Position numbers and translations under genes: made by a program. From Acidobacteriota bacterium (lineage in GTDB: Bacteria > Acidobacteriota > Vicinamibacteria > Vicinamibacterales > JAKQTR01), in contig JAPKZQ010000006.1 in NCBI GenBank assembly GCA_026393675.1, positions 1 through 64,000 of the forward strand: a stretch of 64,000 nt of DNA, given 5' to 3'. Below the pieces are notes generated by a model. The model did no database searches. It worked only from the letters and a program-made list of their open reading frames with translations, and had not been told where the DNA came from. Shown in pieces: positions 49,563 to 59,066 of this stretch (the first letter of the stretch is position 1; every line of letters starts with the position of its first letter).

Positions 49563-49601
49563 GTCGAGGGGTCGCGCGTTAGACACGTCCGACCCCTCGA
49601 C
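49563..49601 (+). terminator. Strong hairpin after the tRNA
   Basis: GTCGAGGGGTCG (49563-49574) pairs perfectly with CGACCCCTCGAC (49590-49601), 12 bp, followed by TGCTTTCTG. It is a likely terminator or processing hairpin for the tRNA transcript, although the T tract is interrupted. Confidence 0.65.
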
Positions 49602-49628
49602 TGCTTTCTGCCCCGTCCCAAGACTGTC

Positions 49629-51053
49629 ATGACGCCGCTTTCCGATCGCGTCCGCCGCGCCATCGAGCGCGACCAACTTCTGCCGCCCGGGTGTCGGGTG
49701 CTGGCGACCGTGTCTGGCGGAGCCGACTCGGTGGCGATGTTGTTTCTGCTTCGGCAACTGGTGCCCCAGTGTGGATTCGTGCTCGCCGGGATCGCGCATT
49801 TCAATCACCGATTGCGGGGCAGCGAGAGCGATGGTGACGAGACGTTCTGCCGCGAACTCGCGGCACGCGTCGGCGTTCCTGTCGAAGTCGGTTCCGGGGA
49901 CGTGGCCGCGCTCGCGCGCGTTGGACACGTGTCGATCGAAGTGGCGGCCCGCCGCGCCAGGTACGCGTGGTTCAGCGAAGTCGCCGATCGCCTCGGCGCT
50001 GATCGCGTCGCCACTGGTCACACCCGAGACGATCAGGCCGAGACGTTTCTGCTGCGCGTGCTGCGAGGAGCCGGCACGTCTGGTTTGGCTGGGATTCAGC
50101 CGAGACGCGGGATCTTCGTCAGGCCCCTGCTCGACATCCGCCACCGGGATCTCGTCGGATTCCTCGATGAGGCAGACGAGCGCTACCGCGACGATTCCAC
50201 CAACCGTGACCTGACCATTCCCCGCAATTGGATTCGTCATCACCTGTTGCCATCGCTCGCCAAGCATCTCAACGCCGACATTACTGCCGTGCTCTCGCGC
50301 CAGGCACTCGTGCTGCGCGACGAATCGACGCTGCTCGACCAGATGGCCGAACAGGCGCGCATCTCGATCGAGTCCTCCGTCGATGGCGGCGGGATCGCGC
50401 TCGACGCAACGCGTCTTGGCGCCCTGCCCGTGGCTCTTGCCCGGCGGGTCGTCCGGATGGCACTTCTGCGCGTGAACGATTCCCGGTTCCTCGGATTCGA
50501 CCACGTCGAGCAGGTACTCGGCCTGGCGGCAGGAGACGAAGCCAGCGCGGTCGCCGATCTTCCTGGCATTCGCGTGGAACGAAATCCGTCGGCGGTTGTC
50601 TTATCTAGAAGGGAGTCTCCGGGCCCGGATGCTCCGGTTAGCTTCAGCTATAGCCTGCCGGTTCCGGGCCGTCTGGTGATTCCCGAGTGCGGATGCGTGA
50701 TCGAGACCACGGAGGCTCGAGCAGAAACATTGCAAGTGGCTCAAGGCAAAGGAATTACGTCGAGCCACGAGGCGGTGGTTGATTCGGAGGCCGTGGCCGG
50801 CGGCCTGTGGGTCCGGTCGCGGGCTCCTGGCGATTCGGTCCGGCCCCTCGGACTCGGGGGGCGGAAGAAGCTGCAAGACGTTCTGGTCGACCGGAAAGTG
50901 CCGCGCGCGCTTCGAGATCGGGTGCCGATCGTGGTCGATGCCCTCGGCCGCATCGTCTGGGTGGCAGGGCATGTCACCGGCGACGAAGCCAGGGTCACGG
51001 ATCGCACGCAAACCGTGGTAATCTTGAAACTTAGGCGATTGGGAGAACTCTAG
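49629..51053 (+). CDS. tilS: tRNA(Ile)-lysidine synthase
   Basis: The 474-residue ATP-dependent ligase attaches lysine to C34 of tRNA-Ile(CAU), switching it from Met to Ile. Seen: the PP-loop VLATVSGGADSVAMLFLL (about residues 25-42), AHFNHRLRGSESDGDE, EVAARRARYAWF, ATGHTRDDQAETFLLRVLRG and the TilS C-terminal domain (VRPLGLGGRKKLQDVLVDRKVPR, residues about 402-424). The ftsH start follows with no gap, the classical tilS-ftsH order. A CAT-anticodon tRNA lies 70 bases upstream. Confidence 0.96.
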   Translation: MTPLSDRVRRAIERDQLLPPGCRVLATVSGGADSVAMLFLLRQLVPQCGFVLAGIAHFNHRLRGSESDGDETFCRELAARVGVPVEVGSGDVAALARVGHVSIEVAARRARYAWFSEVADRLGADRVATGHTRDDQAETFLLRVLRGAGTSGLAGIQPRRGIFVRPLLDIRHRDLVGFLDEADERYRDDSTNRDLTIPRNWIRHHLLPSLAKHLNADITAVLSRQALVLRDESTLLDQMAEQARISIESSVDGGGIALDATRLGALPVALARRVVRMALLRVNDSRFLGFDHVEQVLGLAAGDEASAVADLPGIRVERNPSAVVLSRRESPGPDAPVSFSYSLPVPGRLVIPECGCVIETTEARAETLQVAQGKGITSSHEAVVDSEAVAGGLWVRSRAPGDSVRPLGLGGRKKLQDVLVDRKVPRALRDRVPIVVDALGRIVWVAGHVTGDEARVTDRTQTVVILKLRRLGEL

Positions 51054-52985
<1,932 letters not shown>

Positions 52986-52988
<3 letters not shown>

Positions 52989-53110
52989 GTCCTTCGATTC
53001 ATAGATTCGACGACGAATCTACTCACTCAGGACTTAGTGCTGAGCGAGCGTTGGTCATCGGATCGGCTCGCAAGCACACCCAGCCCTGTTTGCGAGTCGA
53101 AGCACTAAGA
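52986..53110. repeat. Nested inverted repeats downstream of ftsH
   Basis: TAAGTCCT (52986-52993, including the ftsH stop) is inverted at 53029-53036 (AGGACTTA), and CTTAGTGCT (53033-53041) is inverted at 53102-53110 (AGCACTAAG). The two pairs share the word CTTA, so alternative folds are possible. This may be the end of the tilS-ftsH transcript. The rest of the gap up to folP shows no gene. Confidence 0.4.
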
Positions 53111-53280
53111 CAGCGCCGGAGTCTCTGTTCCGCCGAAACACCCCGGGCCGCGCCACCGCGCGGTCCGTTCTGTCTGGATGCCGTGCCGCTTGGTGAGCGC
53201 CCGCACTGGGCTTGGCCTACCGCGCTGTAGCCGATTCCGCACACGTCTTGATGGGACCTTCTGGCAGAATTGGGGAGACC

Positions 53281-54150
53281 ATGGAGACCATCGCCGCCCG
53301 CGGCACGTTCACGATCCCGCTCGCCGACGGGCGCAGCCTCGCGCTGGGGGCCCGCACGCTCGTGATGGGGATCGTCAATGCCACGCCCGATTCGTTCGCC
53401 GGCAGTGTGGCCGATCCAGACGAGGCCGCAGCGCTCGCGTTGCGCATGGAAGAGGCCGGGGCCGACATCATCGACATCGGCGGAGAGTCGACACGGCCGG
53501 GTGCTGAGCCGGTGTCAGAAGCCAACGAACTGGCGCGGGTGATACCCGTCATCGAGCGGCTTGTGGGACGGCTGCACATCCCGATTTCCGTCGACACCTA
53601 CAAGGCGGGCGTTGCCGCTGCGGCACTTTCTGCCGGCGCCTGTATCGTGAACGACATCAGCGGGTTAGGGTATGATCACGAGCTGGCAGATGTCGTCGCC
53701 CGAAGCCAAGCGGCCGTGGTGTTGATGCACACGCGAGGCCGGTCGCGGCAGATGTATCGCGACGCGGTTTACAGCGACGTCGTCGTCGAGGTGGCTGCCG
53801 AACTTCGTCAGGCCATGGACCGGGCGACCGCGGCCGGCATCAGTGCCGATCGCATCATCCTCGACCCTGGCCTCGGATTCGCCAAGCGCGCCGACGACAG
53901 TTTCATGCTGCTCGCGGCGTTACCACGGCTTCACGCGCTCGGCCGGCCCCTGCTCATCGGCCCGTCGCGCAAGTCGTTTCTGACGGCGGCGATGGGACCG
54001 GCGATGCCCGCCGAGCGGGATTGGGGAACGGCCGCTGCCGTGACTGCTGCCATCTTGTCGGGTGCCCACATCGTGCGCGTACACGACGTGGGCCCGATGG
54101 TGCAGGTGGCGCGCGTCGCCGATGCCATCCGACAGCGGGCCAGAACCTGA
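53281..54150 (+). CDS. folP: Dihydropteroate synthase
   Basis: The 289-residue enzyme joins p-aminobenzoate to the pterin in folate synthesis and is the sulfonamide target. Signatures: VMGIVNATPDSFAG (first family motif, about residues 28-41), DIIDIGGESTRPGAEPVS (second motif), ISVDTYKAGVA, IVNDISG, ILDPGLGFAKRADDSF and LIGPSRKSFL. ATG 53281 is chosen over a longer upstream frame because GGGGAG lies just before it and the family starts here. Located upstream of cdaA as in many bacteria. Confidence 0.96.
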   Translation: METIAARGTFTIPLADGRSLALGARTLVMGIVNATPDSFAGSVADPDEAAALALRMEEAGADIIDIGGESTRPGAEPVSEANELARVIPVIERLVGRLHIPISVDTYKAGVAAAALSAGACIVNDISGLGYDHELADVVARSQAAVVLMHTRGRSRQMYRDAVYSDVVVEVAAELRQAMDRATAAGISADRIILDPGLGFAKRADDSFMLLAALPRLHALGRPLLIGPSRKSFLTAAMGPAMPAERDWGTAAAVTAAILSGAHIVRVHDVGPMVQVARVADAIRQRART

Positions 54151-54192
54151 CCCGTTGCGGCCAGACGTCAATACCGGAGTGAAGACACCAAC

Positions 54193-55005
54193 GTGGATAG
54201 CCTGACCAGACTTCTCCAGCGTGCGCCGGTCGGCTGGACCGATCTGCTGGACATCCTTGTCGCAGCCGTCGCGATCTACGAACTGCTCAAACAGCTTCGT
54301 GGCACGCGCGCGGTGCAGATGAGCATTGGTGTGGGCCTGCTCGTCGGCGTCTACTACCTGTCGCGCTGGTGGCACCTCGATCTGGTCAACTGGCTCATCC
54401 GCAACATCTTCGGCTACGTCGTCTTTGCGGCCATCGTCCTGTTCCAGTCCGAGATTCGCCGCACGCTGGCCCATCTCGGGCGCGCGCGGTTCTTCCGATA
54501 TCTCACACGGACCGAGTCGAACGAAGAGTTGATCGAGGAACTGGTGGTGGCGGCCACGATGCTGGCGAGCCAGCGCACCGGCGCCATCATCGCGATCGAA
54601 CGCGATATCGGACTGCGCAATTACATCGAGGGCGGCATCCCGCTCGACGCCACGACGACCTACGATCTGCTGCGGAGCATCTTCCAGCTGCAATCGCCGT
54701 TGCATGACGGGGCCGTCATCATCCAGGGCGATCGGATCGCCGCGGCCGCGTGCTTTCTGCCGCTCACGGTCAATCCGGCGGTCAGCCGTGATCTGGGGAC
54801 GCGTCATCGCGCCGCGATCGGCCTGACAGAGGAGTCTGATGCGGCGGCCATCGTCGTGTCCGAGCAGACAGGCCTGATTTCGCTCGCGCTGAACGGCAGA
54901 ATGGAACGGGACCTGGACGCCGATCGCCTGCGAGAGCAATTGCGGGCGCTGGTTCCGCATCGGCGCCGGGTGGCCGAACGCCAATCGACGGGGTCCTTCG
55001 ACTGA
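54193..55005 (+). CDS. cdaA: Diadenylate cyclase CdaA
   Basis: The 270-residue membrane enzyme makes the second messenger c-di-AMP from two ATP. There are three N-terminal helices (about 17-95), then a DAC domain with catalytic LHDGAVII (about 173-180) and GTRHRAAIGL (about 202-211). The C-terminus is basic. The GTG at 54193 fits the start of the family. Its stop overlaps the cdaR start by one base, giving the cdaA-cdaR-glmM order known from Firmicutes, where all three proteins interact. Confidence 0.96.
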   Translation: MDSLTRLLQRAPVGWTDLLDILVAAVAIYELLKQLRGTRAVQMSIGVGLLVGVYYLSRWWHLDLVNWLIRNIFGYVVFAAIVLFQSEIRRTLAHLGRARFFRYLTRTESNEELIEELVVAATMLASQRTGAIIAIERDIGLRNYIEGGIPLDATTTYDLLRSIFQLQSPLHDGAVIIQGDRIAAAACFLPLTVNPAVSRDLGTRHRAAIGLTEESDAAAIVVSEQTGLISLALNGRMERDLDADRLREQLRALVPHRRRVAERQSTGSFD

Positions 55006-55916
55006 TGGCCTACAACCCATTTCGCCATTTCGGTCTCAAGGTGTTGTCGGTGGCGATTGCCGCCCTGCTGTGGGTGTTGGTCGGAGGAGAGAAGATCGTC
55101 GAGCGGAGCCTGCGTGTGCCGCTCGAACTGCAGAATATCCCCGACGGCGTCGAGATGGTCGGCGAGATGCCTGGCACCGTCGACGTCCGCGTACGCGGTT
55201 CGTCCAGCGCGCTCGGCAATCTGTCGGCCGGCGACGTGATGGCGCTCATGGATCTGACAAATGCCGGAGCCGGACGGCATCTGTTTCATCTGGCCCCAGA
55301 CGATGTGCGCGTGCCGTTCGGCGTGGAGGTCAAGAGCGTGGCGCCGGCCACCACCACGCTGGTGTTTGAACGGACCATGACCAAGACCGTGCCGGTGGTG
55401 CCGTCGATCGAAGGCCAGCCGGCGCCCGGGTACGCCGTCGAGCGGATCGCCACCGAACCGACCGAAGTCGCGGTCATCGGTCCGGAAAGCGCCCTGCGTG
55501 GACTCCAGCAAGCGGTGACCGAACCGGTGCCGATCGAAGGCGCGACCTCGTCAGTGCGCGAATCGGTGACGATTGGAATGCCAAACAGTGCCGCGCGCTT
55601 GAAGAACGGCCGTACTGCGCGGGTGTTGGTGGAGATCGCGGCGACTCGAACCGAGCGCACGATCGCAAACGTGGCGATGCGGATGTTCCATCTGCGTGAA
55701 GGGCGCGCGGCCCGATCGACGCCGTCGGCGGTGGTGGTCACGGTCCGCGGTCAGGAGAATGTCCTCCAGCGTCTGACGGCGGACGTCATCGAGGCGTCGG
55801 TCGATCTGAGCGGCCTCGGCCCAGGCAGATACGATCTGTCCGTCACGATCGCGTCCTCCCGTGCCTTCAGCGTCGTCCGGATCGACCCGGCGCAGGTCCA
55901 AATCGCCATCAAATGA
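55005..55916 (+). CDS. cdaR: YbbR-domain regulator of CdaA
   Basis: The 303-residue protein has one N-terminal membrane anchor (about residues 10-27) and an extracytoplasmic part made of about three YbbR repeats, each with a PxxVxVxG strand pattern (MPGTVDVRVRGSS, PTEVAVIGPES, PSAVVVTVRGQ). In Firmicutes CdaR modulates diadenylate cyclase. It overlaps cdaA by 1 base and glmM by 4 bases. The partnership here is inferred from gene order. Confidence 0.88.
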   Translation: MAYNPFRHFGLKVLSVAIAALLWVLVGGEKIVERSLRVPLELQNIPDGVEMVGEMPGTVDVRVRGSSSALGNLSAGDVMALMDLTNAGAGRHLFHLAPDDVRVPFGVEVKSVAPATTTLVFERTMTKTVPVVPSIEGQPAPGYAVERIATEPTEVAVIGPESALRGLQQAVTEPVPIEGATSSVRESVTIGMPNSAARLKNGRTARVLVEIAATRTERTIANVAMRMFHLREGRAARSTPSAVVVTVRGQENVLQRLTADVIEASVDLSGLGPGRYDLSVTIASSRAFSVVRIDPAQVQIAIK

Positions 55917-57256
55917 GCACGCGACTCTTTGGCACAGACGGTGTGCGGGGGCGGGCCGGTGTGCCGCCACTCGATGTTCGGACCATCCGCCGCCTCGGCG
56001 GGGCACTCGTCAGAGCGCTGCCAGCCTCGTCTGAAGCGCCCCACCTGTTGATTGGGCGCGATACGCGCGAGTCGGGCGAGTGGATCGAGCGCGACCTGGC
56101 CTTCGGTGCGACATCACACGGCGCGATGGTCACCAGCGCCGGTATCATCTCGACACCGGCCGTCGCCTATCTGACGCGCAGCCAGGGATTCACGGCAGGT
56201 GTGGTGATCTCGGCATCGCACAATCCCTTCGAAGACAACGGCATCAAAATCTTCTCCGGCGCGGGTGAGAAATTCACGGAAGCGCTCGAGGCGGAAGTTG
56301 AGGCCATCGTCGCCGATGCGTCCTGGTTCGAGCCGCAAGGTGACGCGCCGCCGGTTCAGCAGGTCGATCTGGATGAGGCCTATCTCGCCCACGCGCGGGA
56401 GGCCATGGCCGGCGTGTTTCCGACCCACGCGCGTCGAATCAGTATTGACTGCGGCCACGGAGCCACGTCGTTGCTGGCGCCGAACGCGCTGCGGGCGCTC
56501 GGATTCGACGTCACCACCATCGGGTGTGAACCCAACGGGCGCAATATCAACCTGCTTTGCGGATCGACACATCCGCAGAAACTGGCCGCGCTCGTGGTCG
56601 AACGCGGCTGCCAGTTGGGCGTGGCGTTCGACGGCGACGGCGATCGCGCCATTCTGATCGATGCCAACGGCACCATCACCGACGGCGACGCCATCATGTA
56701 CCTCTGCGCGAAGCAGATGAAGGCCACCGGTCGGCTGCGGGGCAATGCCGTCGTCGCGACCGTGATGAGCAACATTGGCCTCGAGCTGGCCCTGCGAGAT
56801 CTCGGGATCGGGATCGTGCGCTGCCCGGTCGGCGACAAGTACGTGATGGAGGAGTTGCTGCGGGATAACCTGGCGCTCGGCGGCGAACAGTCCGGCCACA
56901 TCATCTTCGCGGACTCCCTCTACACGGGGGATGGCCTGGTCACCGCGATCAACGTGCTGCGCGTGATGGCCGAAACGGGGGAGTCGCTGGCGAGCCTCGC
57001 GTCGGGCCTGAAGACGTTCCCGCAGGTGCTGCTCAATATCCGCGTCCGCGAGAAGCGCGACTGGAACACGATTCCCACCATCGCCAAGGCGGCCGCCTCG
57101 GTCGACGACCGTCTCGCGGGGCGGGGACGCCTGCTGGTGCGCTACTCGGGAACCGAGCCGCTGCTGCGCGTCATGATTGAAGGCGAGCGCCAGGACGAGA
57201 TCAACGCGTGGGCCGAAGAGATTGCGGCGGCGGTGAGACAGGAAATTGGGATGTAG
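55913..57256 (+). CDS. glmM: Phosphoglucosamine mutase
   Basis: The 447-residue enzyme converts glucosamine-6-phosphate to glucosamine-1-phosphate for peptidoglycan precursor synthesis. Seen: LFGTDGVRGRAG at the N-terminus, the phosphoserine loop VISASHNPFEDNGIK (about residue 102), the metal loop FDGDGDRAI (about 240), GGEQSGHIIF and the phosphate-binding RYSGTEPLLRVM near the end. In other bacteria GlmM binds CdaA and lowers c-di-AMP synthesis, which fits this operon. Confidence 0.97.
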   Translation: MSTRLFGTDGVRGRAGVPPLDVRTIRRLGGALVRALPASSEAPHLLIGRDTRESGEWIERDLAFGATSHGAMVTSAGIISTPAVAYLTRSQGFTAGVVISASHNPFEDNGIKIFSGAGEKFTEALEAEVEAIVADASWFEPQGDAPPVQQVDLDEAYLAHAREAMAGVFPTHARRISIDCGHGATSLLAPNALRALGFDVTTIGCEPNGRNINLLCGSTHPQKLAALVVERGCQLGVAFDGDGDRAILIDANGTITDGDAIMYLCAKQMKATGRLRGNAVVATVMSNIGLELALRDLGIGIVRCPVGDKYVMEELLRDNLALGGEQSGHIIFADSLYTGDGLVTAINVLRVMAETGESLASLASGLKTFPQVLLNIRVREKRDWNTIPTIAKAAASVDDRLAGRGRLLVRYSGTEPLLRVMIEGERQDEINAWAEEIAAAVRQEIGM

Positions 57257-57439
57257 GGAGAGAGGCAGCCGGGATTCGGGGTTCGGGATTCGGGATTCGG
57301 GAAGAACCCGGAACGGCAGACTGGGTCTTTGGCACTGGAGGCCGGGTCTTCCGCCTTCGCGTAGAGCTTCGGCGGACCGCCGTAGCCTTGGCGGTGGTGG
57401 TCAGACCCGACGTCAGGGTACGCTCATAGGAGTCATGCA
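57257..57439. repeat. Intergenic tract of short tandem and palindromic repeats
   Basis: At about 57272-57302 the octamer-like unit GGGATTCG repeats about four times. Further on (57347-57397) CCGCC/GGCGG and ACCGCC/GGCGGT palindromes surround the words TTCGCGTAGAGCTTC and GTAGCCTTGGCGG. Similar GGGATT(T/C)GG words recur at 61202-61219. No gene is seen. The ribosome site AGGAG of the next gene lies near 57428. Confidence 0.5.
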
Positions 57440-58342
57440 ATGGCTGATATTGACGACGTCAAGGAAACCAAGAACTTCTTCGTAGACACACCCGCCAGTC
57501 ACGAGGGCTTCTACCTGAAAGGCGCGCATCAGCTCGACTGGGGCATGCGGAATCGCCTGGCTCGGATTTTCCGCCCCGAGAGCGGCCGCACGGTCATGTT
57601 GGCGATCGATCACGGATACTTTCTTGGGCCGACGACGGGCCTGGAGCGCATCGATCTGACCATCGTGCCGCTGCTGAAGTACGCCGACGCGCTGATGTGC
57701 ACGCGCGGCATCCTGCGGTCGACGATTCCCGCGTCGTTCGGGAGCGGCGTCGTGATGCGGTCGAGCGGCGGCCCGAGCACCTTGAAGGAGCTGTCGAACG
57801 AGCAGATCGCCGTCGACATCGACGATGCGATCAGAATGAACGTGTCGGCCATGGCGGTGCAGGTGTACATCGGTGGGGAGTTCGAGACGCAGACCGTCCA
57901 CAACATGACGCGTCTGGTCGACATGGGCCTCCGGTATGGCGTGCCCACGATCGGTGTGACGGCGGTGGGCAAGGACATGGTGAGAGACGCCCGGTACCTC
58001 GGCCTCGCGACCCGCATCTGCGCCGAACTTGGCGCGCAGGTGGTCAAGACCTACTATTGCGACAAGGGGTTCGACACGGTGACGGCCGGCTGCCCCGTGC
58101 CGATCGTCATGGCCGGCGGCAAGAAACTGGCCGAACTGGATGCGCTGACCATGGCGTACAACGCCGTCAGTCAGGGCGCGGCGGGCGTGGATATGGGCCG
58201 CAATATCTTCCAGTCCGATGCCCCTGCCGCCATGATCCAGGCGGTAGGTAAGGTCGTCCACACCCTGATGCCGTCAAAGCAGGCCTACGACTTCTACCTC
58301 ACGCTCAAAGGTGAGCACGAGCGATCGCTGAAGAAGAAATAG
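57440..58342 (+). CDS. lsrF: LsrF-like 3-hydroxy-5-phosphonooxypentane-2,4-dione thiolase / class I aldolase family
   Basis: The 300-residue protein resembles E. coli LsrF along its whole length as I recall that sequence: [83 protein letters not shown] and [14 protein letters not shown]. The Schiff-base lysine falls at residue 203, the LsrF position. LsrF ends phospho-AI-2 breakdown by transferring an acetyl group to CoA. No lsrACDB transporter or lsrK kinase is present here, so the true substrate may be another sugar phosphate. The start has AGGAG 7 bases upstream. Confidence 0.88.
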   Translation: MADIDDVKETKNFFVDTPASHEGFYLKGAHQLDWGMRNRLARIFRPESGRTVMLAIDHGYFLGPTTGLERIDLTIVPLLKYADALMCTRGILRSTIPASFGSGVVMRSSGGPSTLKELSNEQIAVDIDDAIRMNVSAMAVQVYIGGEFETQTVHNMTRLVDMGLRYGVPTIGVTAVGKDMVRDARYLGLATRICAELGAQVVKTYYCDKGFDTVTAGCPVPIVMAGGKKLAELDALTMAYNAVSQGAAGVDMGRNIFQSDAPAAMIQAVGKVVHTLMPSKQAYDFYLTLKGEHERSLKKK

Positions 58343-58346
58343 CCGT

Positions 58347-59060
58347 ATGGCCGCCATGCATCCTGTCGTCCGACAGGTCCGCGAGGCCGGACCCGTACTC
58401 AGTGTGGGCCTGGTCTCGGCCGATCTGATGGCGCTCGGCGCCGACGTCGCCCGCCTGGAGCAGGCTGGCGCGCGCGTCGCGCACTTCGACGTCATGGATG
58501 GCTGCTACGTCCCGATGCTCACGGTTGGGCCGCCCTTCATCAAAGCGGTCAGGACCAGGATGCTGAAGGATGTGCACCTCATGATCCGTGAGCCGGGGAC
58601 ATCGGTCGCGGATTACGTGGCGGCCGGCGCGGACATCATCACCGTGCATCCCGACGCGTGCCGGCACCCGCACCGGGTCCTGCAGCAGATCGGGTCGATG
58701 ACCCATGCCGACGACGTGGCGCGACCGATCGCCCGGGGTGTGGCGCTTAACCCGGGCATGCCGATAACCGCGCTCGAGCCGCTCGTCGACGAGATTGATC
58801 TCGTGATGCTGGTGGCGATCAATCCGGGCTTTGGCGGCCAGAAGTTCCTGCCCGCCACGTTCGGACGGATCGAGGCGGTCCGCCGTATCGTCGCCGCCTC
58901 TGGTCGCGACATTCTTCTGGCGGTCGATGGTGGGATCACGAAGGCGAACATCGGCCAACTGGCTGGCCGCGGCGTGGACATGGTCGTGACGGGCAGTGCG
59001 GTGTTCGACGGGGACATCAGCGCCAACCTCGACGGGATGACACGTGCGCTGCGAGGATAG
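58347..59060 (+). CDS. Ribulose-phosphate 3-epimerase family protein
   Basis: The 237-residue TIM-barrel protein has the Rpe motifs HFDVMDGCYVPMLTVGP (metal and catalytic Asp, about residue 46), VHLMIREP, ALNPGMPI, VAINPGFGGQKFLP and AVDGGITKANIGQLAGRGVD followed by VTGSAVF. LSVGLVSADLMALG replaces the usual PSILSAD start, so it is a divergent member, in the manner of LsrE or allulose-6-phosphate epimerases. It follows the LsrF-like gene by 4 bases and precedes the aldolase/SDR gene by 6, suggesting a dedicated epimerase in that pathway. Confidence 0.88.
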   Translation: MAAMHPVVRQVREAGPVLSVGLVSADLMALGADVARLEQAGARVAHFDVMDGCYVPMLTVGPPFIKAVRTRMLKDVHLMIREPGTSVADYVAAGADIITVHPDACRHPHRVLQQIGSMTHADDVARPIARGVALNPGMPITALEPLVDEIDLVMLVAINPGFGGQKFLPATFGRIEAVRRIVAASGRDILLAVDGGITKANIGQLAGRGVDMVVTGSAVFDGDISANLDGMTRALRG

Positions 59061-59066
59061 GACACG

